Source: Mesobacillus harenae
GTDB taxonomy: Bacteria; Bacillota; Bacilli; Bacillales; Cytobacillaceae
DNA: 52,632 nt
Assembly: GCF_013343715.1 (NCBI RefSeq)
Contig: NZ_JABUNR010000023.1
Span: forward strand, 796 to 53,427
Reading direction: 5' to 3'
The position numbers and the translations under genes are program-made. Below the pieces are notes generated by a model that had not been told where the DNA came from, did no database searches, and saw only the letters and a list, made by a program, of their open reading frames with translations. Of this stretch, positions 33,659-41,697 are shown in pieces (position 1 is the first letter of the stretch; each line of letters starts with the position of its first letter).

Positions 33659-34747
33659 ATGAGTATTCCATCCATGCCGCTTAGCCTTATGTATCGTGTA
33701 TATCGTAAAGTGTTTCCCGAGGTCCATAGGGAATTAGCCTACTGGAAGAGCAGAGCTGAGGCAATACCGAATGAGGAACTGCGAAATCAGGCGCTTGCTA
33801 GCATTAATCACAAGGCCTTTCATTGTGAAGGTGGAGGGATCCTTTCCCTTGTTTCACTAGAAGATTATAAATCAGCTGTTCGGTTTATCGTTGCCTACCA
33901 AACCATCAGCGATTATTTAGATAACCTTTGTGACCGAAGCACATCCCTCGACCCAGATGATTTCTCTGCATTACATGAATCAATGAAAGATGTTTTTATT
34001 CTCGAAGGGGAAATCAGGGACTATTACCGCTACAGAGAAGACCAAGATGATGGCGAATACCTCGCTGATCTTGTAAGAACATGCAGAAACGTCCTCAAGG
34101 ACGTAAAGACATACGGCCTTATTAAAGACCAGCTTATGGAATTATCCCAATTGTATTGTGATCTTCAGGTTCATAAGCATGTCAAACAGGATGAAAGAGT
34201 ACCAAGGCTGCAAAATTGGTTTTTGACGCATAAAGATCGTATGCCTAATATGGAGTGGTACGAGTTTTCAGCGTGCACAGGTTCAACCCTAGGTATTTTC
34301 TGTCTCGTGTCATATGCGATGAGGGATGATTTCAAGTCGGAAGATGCCGATAGGATCTTAAATGGTTATTTTCCCTACATACAAGGTCTGCATATTTTGC
34401 TCGATTATTTTATTGATCAAGAGGAGGATCGGGCTGGAGGAGACTTGAACTTTTGTTTTTATTATGAAAATGATGAAAAACTTTTTGAACGTCTAACCCA
34501 TTTTGTAGAAAAGGCAGATAGTTATACATCAAAACTCCCCAATCAAGGTTTTCACAAGTTAATAAACCGAGGACTTTTGGGTGTCTATCTATCGGATGAA
34601 AAGGTTCGCTCACAGAAAGAAGTTCATCAGCTTGCAAGAAAAATGATCAAAGGTTCTGGTTTTATCAGTTATTTCTTTTATATAAATGGCAGAGCATACC
34701 GAAACTTCCAGAAATTAGTCCCGTCTGGGTTTGTTAAACGCTCCTAA
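33659..34747 (+). CDS. ytpB: YtpB, tetraprenyl-beta-curcumene synthase (large-terpene synthase)
   Basis: A 362-aa all-helical terpene synthase (DUF2600). In B. subtilis it cyclises all-E C35 prenyl diphosphate to tetraprenyl-beta-curcumene, a precursor of C35 sesquarterpenes and membrane lipids. The Asp-rich metal motif is TISDYLDNLCDR, and further acidic pairs occur in LLDYFIDQEEDRAGGDLNFCFYY. An AAAGGATG ribosome binding site precedes the ATG. It is in an operon with ytpA, and a strong terminator follows. The SqhC-type cyclase that finishes the pathway is not in the window. Confidence 0.92.
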   Translation: MSIPSMPLSLMYRVYRKVFPEVHRELAYWKSRAEAIPNEELRNQALASINHKAFHCEGGGILSLVSLEDYKSAVRFIVAYQTISDYLDNLCDRSTSLDPDDFSALHESMKDVFILEGEIRDYYRYREDQDDGEYLADLVRTCRNVLKDVKTYGLIKDQLMELSQLYCDLQVHKHVKQDERVPRLQNWFLTHKDRMPNMEWYEFSACTGSTLGIFCLVSYAMRDDFKSEDADRILNGYFPYIQGLHILLDYFIDQEEDRAGGDLNFCFYYENDEKLFERLTHFVEKADSYTSKLPNQGFHKLINRGLLGVYLSDEKVRSQKEVHQLARKMIKGSGFISYFFYINGRAYRNFQKLVPSGFVKRS

Positions 34748-34751
34748 AATA

Positions 34752-34789
34752 AAACAAACAAGCTTCCTATTGGGAGGCTTGTTTGTTTA
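34752..34789 (+). terminator. Terminator of ytpAB
   Basis: AAACAAACAAGCTTCC, a TATT loop, GGGAGGCTTGTTTGTTT: a 15-bp stem ending in a T-rich arm. Confidence 0.85.
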
Positions 34790-34822
34790 CGCTATGCCTG
34801 GCTGATCCAGATGCTTCCACTT

Positions 34823-35395
34823 TTACTTCTTCTCGATGGCTATTATGAACGGGGGGTTGTTTTTTTGATTCACAAATTGGTAGTGGAGAACATGGAACTT
34901 ATTTTGGTTAAGATCAGTTGCATATTTCAAAAGCTCATCTCGCTCTGTAGCCCCTTCGGAATGTCCATGGTAAATCACAAGGACAATAATACCCCCTTTT
35001 GGCATGAATTCTAATAGCTGCTCAACTGCTGCTATAGTGGTGGAAGCCTTGGTTACTATGGATTTATCGCCGCCCGGAAGGTATCCTAAATTAAAAATAC
35101 CCCCAGTAATCTTTTGATAATGTTCAGGAAGTATGCTTGTGTTAATATTTTCGTGTCCTTTTTGAAGGAGCACTGTCCTATCGAGAAGCTGATGCTCTTG
35201 GAGTCTCGATCTAGTTGAGAAAAGAGCTTCAGCCTGGATATCAAAGCCATAAACCTTTCCTTCTGGTCCAACAAGGTTAGCTAAGAAAAGAGTGTCATGA
35301 CCATTTCCTAGTGTTGCATCCACAGCAATATCGCCAGGTTGTATTGCTTTCTTCAATAAATTTCTCGCAAAGGGAAGGATTCTATCAAGCTTCAT
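34823..35395 (-). CDS. mnmM: tRNA mnm5-type methyltransferase MnmM (YtqB)
   Basis: A 190-aa class I SAM-dependent methyltransferase. SAM motif I is DATLGNGHDT, then GKVYGFDIQ, and a catalytic-loop-like FNLGYLPGGDKS. B. subtilis YtqB has been assigned as MnmM, which methylates nm5(s2)U34 to mnm5(s2)U34 in tRNAs of Gram-positive bacteria lacking MnmC. The ATG at 35393-35395 begins MKLDRILPF and lies 1 bp after the ytqA stop without its own strong ribosome binding site, so translation is coupled. The longer reading extends back into ytqA and is rejected. Confidence 0.88.
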   Translation of the reverse strand: MKLDRILPFARNLLKKAIQPGDIAVDATLGNGHDTLFLANLVGPEGKVYGFDIQAEALFSTRSRLQEHQLLDRTVLLQKGHENINTSILPEHYQKITGGIFNLGYLPGGDKSIVTKASTTIAAVEQLLEFMPKGGIIVLVIYHGHSEGATERDELLKYATDLNQNKFHVLHYQFVNQKNNPPFIIAIEKK

Positions 35396-35396
35396 C

Positions 35397-36359
35397 TTAG
35401 GTACCGGCCAGTGTCGTTTCGTAATACTTACCTTGCCAGCTGTTCCGCCGTTTAAGTTCAGCATCAATACTATTTAGAACTTCCCACTTATTTACACTCC
35501 ACATTGGTCCAATCATTAAATCAATCGGGCCATCGCCAGTTATCCGATGAACGATCATTTCGGGAGGCAATACTTCTAACTGATCACATACTAAATTTAC
35601 GTAATCGTCCAATGAAAGGAATTCAAGCATTCCTTTTTCAAACTGTTTAACCATAGGAGTTCCTTTCAAGAGGTGCAGTAAATGGATTTTTATCCCCTGT
35701 ACATCCAGTTTTGCTGCCTGACGGGCCGTCTCCATCATCATTTCAGGATTCTCTAAAGGCAGTCCATTAATGATATGGGTACAGATCCGTATCCCATGGC
35801 TTCGCAGCTTCGATACACCTTCCTTATAACATTGATAATCATGTGCGCGGTTGATTAGAAGGGCTGTGCGTTCGTGAACAGTCTGGAGGCCAAGCTCAAC
35901 CCAAAGGTATGTCCTTTTGTTCAGATCAGCCAGATATTCCACAACATCATCAGGGAGGCAGTCAGGGCGTGTAGCGATTGATAGGCCGACTACGCCTTCT
36001 TGCTTGAGAACGGCCTCGAATTTTTCCTTCAACACTTCTACTGGCGCATGGGTATTGGTATAAGCCTGGAAATAAGCCATGTACTTGCCATCTTTCCATT
36101 TCTTATGCATTTTATTTTTTCCTTCAACAAATTGAGCTTCAAGGCTTTCTGCTCTGTCTCCAGCAAAATCTCCAGATCCCGCTGCACTGCAGAATGTACA
36201 TCCTCCATGTGCAACTGTACCGTCGCGATTTGGACAATCAAACCCGCCATCTAAAGCAATTTTAAAAACCTTATGCCCAAACTCCTGCCGGAGATGGTAA
36301 TTCCAGGTATGATAACGTTTTGATTCACTCGAAAATGGAAAAGGATTATTTTGAATCAT
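35397..36359 (-). CDS. ytqA: Radical SAM protein YtqA (TIGR01212; proposed MnmL)
   Basis: A 320-aa Elp3-like radical SAM enzyme. The cluster-binding cysteines lie in CPNRDGTVAHGGCTFC, a spaced variant of CxxxCxxC typical of the TIGR01212 family. They are followed by SIATRPDCLPDDVV and WVELGLQT. Pairing with ytqB, and reports placing it (MnmL) in conversion of cmnm5U to nm5U at the tRNA wobble position, suggest the two form the Gram-positive substitute for MnmC. First gene of the ytqAB operon, with an AAAGGAGG ribosome binding site. Confidence 0.87.
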   Translation of the reverse strand: MIQNNPFPFSSESKRYHTWNYHLRQEFGHKVFKIALDGGFDCPNRDGTVAHGGCTFCSAAGSGDFAGDRAESLEAQFVEGKNKMHKKWKDGKYMAYFQAYTNTHAPVEVLKEKFEAVLKQEGVVGLSIATRPDCLPDDVVEYLADLNKRTYLWVELGLQTVHERTALLINRAHDYQCYKEGVSKLRSHGIRICTHIINGLPLENPEMMMETARQAAKLDVQGIKIHLLHLLKGTPMVKQFEKGMLEFLSLDDYVNLVCDQLEVLPPEMIVHRITGDGPIDLMIGPMWSVNKWEVLNSIDAELKRRNSWQGKYYETTLAGT

Positions 36360-36502
36360 TTCAGATACCTCCTTTTTGGGAACGAAACTATAAAAAGGAT
36401 TTTATCATGAAGTTATTGCTTATCCAATTAGTATTAAAAAATTGGAAGGAGTTATTGCTCTAGGTAAAGTGTTAGGACAATAAAAACTGAACAAAATAAA
36501 CG

Positions 36503-36523
36503 ATGAAGCAAAATTTTGCTTCA
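36503..36523 (+). other. Palindrome upstream of ytzC
   Basis: GAAGCAAAATTTTGCTTC is a perfect 18-bp palindrome followed by AGTTTGTTTT. It resembles a weak terminator, but no gene on the plus strand precedes it. It could be an operator or leader hairpin of ytzC. Confidence 0.35.
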
Positions 36524-36547
36524 GTTTGTTTTAGAGGAGGGTTTCAA

Positions 36548-36811
36548 GTGGCTACACGGCAGTCAGTAGATGAACTTCTCCAGAAATGTGAGGAAGCAGT
36601 TCTTTATGGACAGGAACAGTACAATAGTGCGAGCAGGCAGGAGCATTATGATGACGAAGAATTTACAAGTGCCCTTCAAATGCTTGAAACAGCCTATAAT
36701 GATCTTGCACAGCTTGCGCTCAGTGCCAACAGTGAACAGCGCGAACTGCTGCATCGTAAAAGGCTGCAGCTTCAACAGCTTCAAAACAGCCTGATCCTTC
36801 TAGACCATTAA
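36548..36811 (+). CDS. ytzC: YtzC, DUF2524 family protein
   Basis: An 87-aa all-helical, soluble Bacillaceae protein of unknown function. It contains the DUF2524 pattern SVDELLQKCEEAVLYGQEQY...EEFTSALQMLETAYNDL and a Gln/Leu-rich C-terminal helix. A GTG start lies 6 nt after AGAGGAGGG. The upstream-extended frame from 36503 precedes the ribosome binding site. It is 18 bp before the next small gene. Confidence 0.82.
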   Translation: MATRQSVDELLQKCEEAVLYGQEQYNSASRQEHYDDEEFTSALQMLETAYNDLAQLALSANSEQRELLHRKRLQLQQLQNSLILLDH

Positions 36812-36829
36812 AAATAAGGAGGATATATG

Positions 36830-37009
36830 ATGAAAAAACGTTCCAAACAAAATAACCCTGAGCAGAAAACGAGAAATGGAATCAACAACCAGGATATGGA
36901 ACTTGGTTTAGAGCATGATCCAATAAAGAAATCAAAGAAAAATTATGAGCAAACCGGTGGTCAGCCAGTAAAGTCGAAATTTCACCCTGAGCCTGAACAA
37001 GCTAGGTAA
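36830..37009 (+). CDS. Small basic hydrophilic protein, function unknown (59 aa)
   Basis: I do not recognise a defined function. It begins MKKRSKQNNPEQKTRNGINN, is rich in K/N/Q/E, has no hydrophobic core, and is probably disordered. Small proteins of this composition next to ytzC occur in Bacilli and some resemble minor spore proteins, but I see no SASP signature. AAGGAGG lies 7 nt before ATG 36830. An ATG one codon earlier (36827) has only 4 nt spacing. Likely co-transcribed with ytzC, with a terminator about 60 bp downstream. Confidence 0.65.
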   Translation: MKKRSKQNNPEQKTRNGINNQDMELGLEHDPIKKSKKNYEQTGGQPVKSKFHPEPEQAR

Positions 37010-37070
37010 GAGTGGTCCTTTTAAGAAACGCTATGGCTGCAGTTACTATAAAAAAGCATCTTAGCGGAAG

Positions 37071-37099
37071 ACAGTCTATTCCCACGTGGATAGACTGTT
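37071..37099 (+). terminator. Terminator of ytzC and following gene
   Basis: ACAGTCTAT...ATAGACTGT with an internal CCACGTGG, then T8. Confidence 0.88.
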
Positions 37100-37221
37100 T
37101 TTTTAATTTAAAAACCGAAATATGTTCAATATTTTGTAATATTTTAAAATGCGTATTGTGTATACAGCTTATTTACCTTTAGAGTTGGCGTTCACAAATC
37201 AGATGAATCTGCCGGGATTTG

Positions 37222-37237
37222 TGTGAGTTAAATCACA
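37222..37237 (+). promoter_or_regulatory. Fnr box of the ccm-nrf operon
   Basis: TGTGAGTTAAATCACA is a perfect TGTGA-N6-TCACA Fnr/Crp-type operator. A TTAAAT (37261-37266) lies where a -10 would be if the box is centred near -41.5, the class II position from which Bacillus Fnr activates under oxygen limitation. Confidence 0.8.
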
Positions 37238-37280
37238 GAATGAACTGTTTCAGAAATGGTTTAAATAGAGTAGATAAAAG

Positions 37281-37292
37281 AGAAACGTTTCT
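37281..37292 (+). promoter_or_regulatory. 12-bp palindrome, cre-like
   Basis: AGAAACGTTTCT is a perfect palindrome with the central CG of CcpA cre sites but without the outer TG/CA. It lies just after the predicted start of transcription. Confidence 0.35.
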
Positions 37293-37359
37293 TAACAAGG
37301 ATGAAAAAACAAGTCTTCTTCCAAGCTGCAAACCTGATTTGGGAAACAGGGCATTACGC

Positions 37360-37377
37360 TTGTGAAATAATTCACGA
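37360..37377 (+). promoter_or_regulatory. Rex box
   Basis: TTGTGAAATAATTCACGA differs from the canonical Rex operator TTGTGAAATAATTCACAA at one position. Rex is an NADH/NAD+ sensor that represses anaerobic respiration genes when NADH is low. The site is about 50 bp before the first gene of the operon and 90 bp downstream of the Fnr-dependent start, suggesting a roadblock or a second promoter. Confidence 0.75.
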
Positions 37378-37425
37378 AACTGCCATTTCACTTAAAAGGA
37401 CAATTGATTAGAAAGGATGTTAAAA

Positions 37426-38394
37426 ATGAAAACACTAGCACTGATTTACAGCTCTGTGATTTGTCTTTTGTTTGCACTACCAGGGCTCACAAGTGCGGCA
37501 GATAAAAACGATATGCTGAAAATGGAGGAACTAAGTGTGCAAGTCATGCCGGAATTCTCCTTTCATCCTAGTGATAAGAACGAGGAACAGCCTCCGTTAT
37601 TGATCGGATATCACGGTACGCTGATAAATAAAACAGAGACGAGCCAAAAGGGAGAAATTGAAATACCCCTTCCGATGGATGCTAAAAACTTCCGGATAGG
37701 TTTTGTCGCCGACTATGCTGGAGATCGAACAGAAATGAATGAAATTAAATATTCACTAGATAAAGAAAAAGGAACTATTGCTTGGGAGACGAGCAATGAG
37801 ATAGAAACTCAGGAACTATATAAGTTTGTTATAGAGTTTTATACAGACAGTATTAAAGCAAAAGATAATGGTGAGAAAACCCTTTCCTATACATTCAAAA
37901 GCTTTGCAGATATTGGCATGCTCAACCTGATCTTTGTTGAACCGCTGAAAACCGACAGTTTTAAGCTGGAACCCGCTGCAGAAACACACCAAAAAAACAC
38001 ATACAACATGAATATGTTTTTATACCAGCAGCGCGGGATGAAACCAAATGAAGAGAAGAATGTTGAACTGGTCTATAAACGGACTGAATCAGCTACTACG
38101 ATGGATATTATGGATGCGATGGCAGGTAAATCTGCAGGATCCAATGGTGCTGTAAGAGATAACGAAACCATGCCGTTATGGATCATCATCTCTGTAATAA
38201 CAGGAATTACTGTTGTTGCTGCAGCTTTTCTTGTCTTTATCCTAAAAAGACGTACTAAACAGCTGTCAACTACCCAGCCACAAAAGGATGCCTTACGAGA
38301 GATCAAAAAAGCAAAACTGCGAACTATGCTGCTGGATGGCACTGTCACAGAAGCAGAGTACAACCAACTCATTAAGAAGCTAGGAGGCCGATGA
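37426..38394 (+). CDS. Unassigned membrane-anchored protein heading the ccm-nrf operon
   Basis: I do not recognise a named family. The 322-aa product has a signal peptide (cleavage after LTSAA, near residue 25). A beta-rich extracytoplasmic domain of about 200 residues follows (LIGYHGTLINKT, IEIPLPMDAKNFRIGF). A Gly/Ser/Ala linker precedes one transmembrane helix (about 237-261), and a cytoplasmic tail resembles a SHOCT motif (LREIKKAKLRTMLLDGTVTEAEYNQLIKKL). It has no haem motif. The only cysteine is in the signal peptide region. ATG 37426 is 8 nt after AAAGGA. It is 2 bp before ccmE, so tightly coupled to cytochrome c maturation. A scaffold or apocytochrome-handling role is only a guess. 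Confidence 0.8.
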   Translation: MKTLALIYSSVICLLFALPGLTSAADKNDMLKMEELSVQVMPEFSFHPSDKNEEQPPLLIGYHGTLINKTETSQKGEIEIPLPMDAKNFRIGFVADYAGDRTEMNEIKYSLDKEKGTIAWETSNEIETQELYKFVIEFYTDSIKAKDNGEKTLSYTFKSFADIGMLNLIFVEPLKTDSFKLEPAAETHQKNTYNMNMFLYQQRGMKPNEEKNVELVYKRTESATTMDIMDAMAGKSAGSNGAVRDNETMPLWIIISVITGITVVAAAFLVFILKRRTKQLSTTQPQKDALREIKKAKLRTMLLDGTVTEAEYNQLIKKLGGR

Positions 38395-38396
38395 AA

Positions 38397-38840
38397 ATGT
38401 CTCAAAATAAAAAAATCATTACCGGTTTAGCGATGGGAGTTGCTGCAATCCTAATCATGTTCTTCTCAACGATGCCTGCTGCGGGAAGTAAGGAGATTAC
38501 AATAGACGATTTAGTAAATAACCAGGAAAAATTTAAAGGTGACTACGTTATGACTCAGGGCTTGCTAAACAAAGACTCGATAAAATGGAACGCTGACAAA
38601 ATCGAGCTTGAATTTGAAATTTTTAATGAAGGTGAAGGCAGTCTGCCTATTTTCTATAGAGGAGTAAAACCTGATAACTTTACGGATGATGTCATAGTAA
38701 TCGTAGAAGGATTCATGCAGGATGGAATCTTTGAAGCTGAGAAGGTACAGACAAAATGCCCATCAAAGTATGAAGGTGAAGACATGGAAAACTACGATGG
38801 TGAAATGCACAAGAAAATGTTCAATGACAAAATGGAATAA
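38397..38840 (+). CDS. ccmE: Haem chaperone CcmE, cysteine type
   Basis: Carries haem from CcmABCD to CcmF in System I cytochrome c maturation. The 147-aa product has an N-terminal membrane anchor (residues 8-24) and an OB-fold domain (VMTQGLL, LPIFYRGVKPDNF, VIVEGFM). The haem-binding motif is Cys121-x3-Tyr125 (CPSKY) rather than the proteobacterial His-x3-Tyr. This CxxxY variant is known from some archaea, Desulfovibrio and Gram-positives. ATG 38397 is 9 nt after AGGAGG. The ATG two codons upstream overlaps the previous stop but has only 3 nt spacing. Confidence 0.9.
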   Translation: MSQNKKIITGLAMGVAAILIMFFSTMPAAGSKEITIDDLVNNQEKFKGDYVMTQGLLNKDSIKWNADKIELEFEIFNEGEGSLPIFYRGVKPDNFTDDVIVIVEGFMQDGIFEAEKVQTKCPSKYEGEDMENYDGEMHKKMFNDKME

Positions 38841-38861
38841 CTCGGATAGGTGGTTTTCTAA

Positions 38862-40832
38862 ATGTATTTGATCGGAAATATAGCCTTAGTGCTTGGAGTG
38901 GTTATATCCCTTTATTCACTGGCAGCCAACATAATAGGAATTAGAACAGGAGATCGGAAATGGCTGGAAAGTGCCCGCGGCGGAGTTTTATCGCTAGTTT
39001 TTATAGCAGCTGTAGCATCCTTTCTGCTCTTTTACATCCTTGGTACAAGCCAGTTTCAATTCAGCTATGTAGCAGCGTATACCAGCCAAAATCTTCCGAT
39101 GGTATATAAGCTAACCGCCTTTTGGGCAGGGAATGCAGGATCATTAATGCTTTGGACGGTTCTCCTCTGCATATATGCTGGAATGATTGTTTTTTCAAAA
39201 GAGAAACGGAATCCAATGATTCCTTACGTTTCAAGTGTGTTATTGATTAATATTTTATTCTTCTTCACCGTTATGCTGATTAATGGCAACCCATTTGAAA
39301 TGACAGATAAAATTCCTGCTGATGGTAAAGGGTTAAACCCAATGCTCCAAAATCCAGGAATGATTCTCCACCCGGTCACACTATTTATGGGTTACGTCGG
39401 TCTTGCCGTTCCTTTCGCATTCGCGATTGCTGCTCTCATCATGAAAAGAATGGATGCCGAGTGGATAAAGCTGACAAGACGGTGGACATTAACCGCGTGG
39501 TTGTTTTTAACACTTGGTAATATCATCGGTGCTTGGTGGGCCTATGTTGAACTGGGTTGGGGAGGATACTGGGCCTGGGACCCTGTTGAGAATGCCTCTT
39601 TTCTTCCATGGCTGACTGTCTCGGCATTCCTTCATTCGGTTATGATCCAGGAACGAAAAAACATGCTGAAGATTTGGAATGTCAGTTTAATTATTTTGTC
39701 CTACATTTTAACCTTATTTGGAACATTTCTTGTCAGAAGCGGGATTTTAACAAGTGTTCATGCGTTCGGGGACAGTAACCTAGGAGCATATTTTCTGATT
39801 TTCCTTGCCTTCATGGCGATGATTTCTATTTACATTGTTATGACTAGATATCAATTAATTAAAAAGGACAGCAACCCAATTGAATCTTATTTCTCAAAAG
39901 AAAGCAGCTTTCTTCTTAATAACCTAATATTGGTAGTCGCTGCCTTCGCTGTCTTCTGGGGTACCATGTATCCGCTGATTTCGGAATCGGTCACAGGCAC
40001 AAAAGTTAACGTAGGGGCTCCTTACTTCGACAAAGTAATGGCACCGATATTTCTGGCACTTATTTTACTCATGGCAGTCTGTCCACTCATTGCCTGGCAG
40101 AAGGCTGCGTTCGATAAGTTTATTAAAAGCGCTATAGTACCTCTTTTAATGGGATTAGCCACGGCTTTTCTATTATTGGCAGCAGGAGTAAAAGGACTTT
40201 ATGCAATTCTGGGCTTAGCTTCTACTGTTTTTATGTTTGGAACCCATGTCATGGAATTTGTCAGGGGGATTCATGCCAGAAGAAAGGCAACAAAAGAAAA
40301 TGTCTTTAGGGCGGCTGTCAGGCTAACGCTGAAAAACCAGCGCAGGTATGGGGGATATATTGTTCATATGGGGATTGCTGTGCTCACTGTTGGTGTCATT
40401 TCCTCATACGCCTACTCTAGTGAAGTGATGAAAACGATTAATAAAGGTGAAAGTATTACAATAGGGCACTATGAATTAACTTTTAACGGGCTAAGTGAAA
40501 CAACTAGAAATAATAATGGAATTGTTGTGGCCGATGTTTCTGTTGCGTATAAAGGAAAAGCGATTGGCGGAGTAAAACCTGAAAAAATCTTCTACGAGAC
40601 ATGGCCGGAGCCGTCAACAGAAGTAGCAGTTAAGACCCATTGGGCCCAAGATTTATATGTAGTGTTAAGCTCGTGGGAGACAAAAGATAAAGTAACATTC
40701 ATGGTAAAAGTGAATCCGTTTGTTAGCTGGATTTGGACAGGTGGAATCATTGTGGTAATTGGATCAGCATTTGCCTTAATTGGCGGCAGACCAGCAGGTC
40801 GAATTCAGCCTACATCAGTAACGAAGAGCTAA
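38862..40832 (+). CDS. ccmF: Cytochrome c haem lyase CcmF
   Basis: Integral membrane synthetase that takes holo-CcmE and attaches haem to apocytochrome CxxCH cysteines outside the membrane. The 656-aa product has about 15 hydrophobic segments and the WWD signature WAWDPVENASFLPW (residues 237-250), preceded by WWAYVELGWGGY. External His residues for haem lie in NPGMILHPVT and FLHSVMI, and GILTSVHAFGDS is a further CcmF landmark. The C-terminal external domain is followed by a last helix. A TAGGTGG ribosome binding site lies 8 nt before the ATG. It is the only CcmF/NrfE-type protein in the operon, so it presumably also serves the CxxCK haem of NrfA. Confidence 0.95.
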   Translation: MYLIGNIALVLGVVISLYSLAANIIGIRTGDRKWLESARGGVLSLVFIAAVASFLLFYILGTSQFQFSYVAAYTSQNLPMVYKLTAFWAGNAGSLMLWTVLLCIYAGMIVFSKEKRNPMIPYVSSVLLINILFFFTVMLINGNPFEMTDKIPADGKGLNPMLQNPGMILHPVTLFMGYVGLAVPFAFAIAALIMKRMDAEWIKLTRRWTLTAWLFLTLGNIIGAWWAYVELGWGGYWAWDPVENASFLPWLTVSAFLHSVMIQERKNMLKIWNVSLIILSYILTLFGTFLVRSGILTSVHAFGDSNLGAYFLIFLAFMAMISIYIVMTRYQLIKKDSNPIESYFSKESSFLLNNLILVVAAFAVFWGTMYPLISESVTGTKVNVGAPYFDKVMAPIFLALILLMAVCPLIAWQKAAFDKFIKSAIVPLLMGLATAFLLLAAGVKGLYAILGLASTVFMFGTHVMEFVRGIHARRKATKENVFRAAVRLTLKNQRRYGGYIVHMGIAVLTVGVISSYAYSSEVMKTINKGESITIGHYELTFNGLSETTRNNNGIVVADVSVAYKGKAIGGVKPEKIFYETWPEPSTEVAVKTHWAQDLYVVLSSWETKDKVTFMVKVNPFVSWIWTGGIIVVIGSAFALIGGRPAGRIQPTSVTKS

Positions 40833-40846
40833 GGCAGGTGAACGTT

Positions 40847-41323
40847 ATGAATTTAAAAATAATACTGTCTACCATTCTACTAATCATTTTAATACCAACA
40901 ATTACCGGGGCGTTTACCTATAACTCAAAAGAATTTCAAACAGTCATAAAGCAGCTTGACATGCAGGGGCATGCAGACCATGAGTTTTCAACCTGTACAA
41001 TTCAAAAAGTCTATTACGATGAAGTCATTGAAATGCTGAATGGCGGGATGAATGAAGCAGAAATCATCCAGTCATATGTGGATGAATATGGGCAGGCAGC
41101 TTTAAGAACACCTGGGAGCGGAAAAAGCGGAATAATTGCCTGGGTGATGCCGGGTATTGGACTTGTAATAGGAGTTATCATTTTAGCTGTATGGCTAAAA
41201 AGACTGACAAGAAAAAATCAGGAGGCCGTATATGTCCAGCCTGGAAAAGCTGGCTGGAAGAATGAAACAGAGCGTGAAATTATTGAAAAAACATTCGAAG
41301 AAGAACGTCGAAAGCTTTTTTAG
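40847..41323 (+). CDS. ccmH: CcmH-like apocytochrome-handling protein with a single cysteine
   Basis: A 158-aa CcmH/CcmL-family protein. It has a signal/anchor (residues 4-22) and a three-helix domain ending in KVYYDEVIEMLNGGMNEAEIIQSYVDEYGQAALRTP, aligned with the CcmH 'EIIDFMVARYGE' region. A second transmembrane segment (about 98-116) and a basic cytoplasmic tail follow. Canonical CcmH has LRCxxC. Here the loop reads FSTCTIQ, so only Cys50 remains. ATG 40847 is 7 nt after CAGGTG. The 38-codon longer reading is in the ccmF coding region and is rejected. Confidence 0.82.
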   Translation: MNLKIILSTILLIILIPTITGAFTYNSKEFQTVIKQLDMQGHADHEFSTCTIQKVYYDEVIEMLNGGMNEAEIIQSYVDEYGQAALRTPGSGKSGIIAWVMPGIGLVIGVIILAVWLKRLTRKNQEAVYVQPGKAGWKNETEREIIEKTFEEERRKLF

Positions 41324-41334
41324 GAGCTGATTGT

Positions 41335-41694
41335 ATGGATTACATATTTCTAGTTACAGGTTCGATCATCATTATTACTTGTTTTTACTTTATAATCTCG
41401 CCTTTCTTTTCAACCACAGTTCATTCAGACGGATTAATCGAGCAGGTGTCAGGGGAAGCAAGCAGTGTGGATAGTATTTACAGATCTGTGAATGAGCTGG
41501 AAATGGACTTTTTAATGAAAAAAATTTCTGAAGCTGACTTCATCAAGATGAAGGAGCATTATCAGATGCTGGCAGCTGACTTTTTAAAAGGAGAACAAAA
41601 TCCAAAGGTTGTCCAAGGCAAAACCTCATCTAAAGAGGTCGATATGGAAATCCTTCGTGAGCTGGAAACATTACGCAGGCAGAAAGGAAGATAG
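41335..41694 (+). CDS. Small membrane protein of the ccm operon (119 aa)
   Basis: An N-terminal transmembrane helix (about residues 4-26) precedes a short extracellular or cytoplasmic helical domain (SVDSIYRSVNELEMDFLMKKISEADFIKMKEHYQMLAADFL). The latter resembles the small module found at the N-terminus of CcmI-like or SHOCT-type proteins. No cysteine motif. It is 11 bp after ccmH and 3 bp before the next gene. It may replace part of CcmI or NrfG, but I cannot assign it by similarity from sequence alone. Confidence 0.78.
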   Translation: MDYIFLVTGSIIIITCFYFIISPFFSTTVHSDGLIEQVSGEASSVDSIYRSVNELEMDFLMKKISEADFIKMKEHYQMLAADFLKGEQNPKVVQGKTSSKEVDMEILRELETLRRQKGR

Positions 41695-41697
41695 GGG

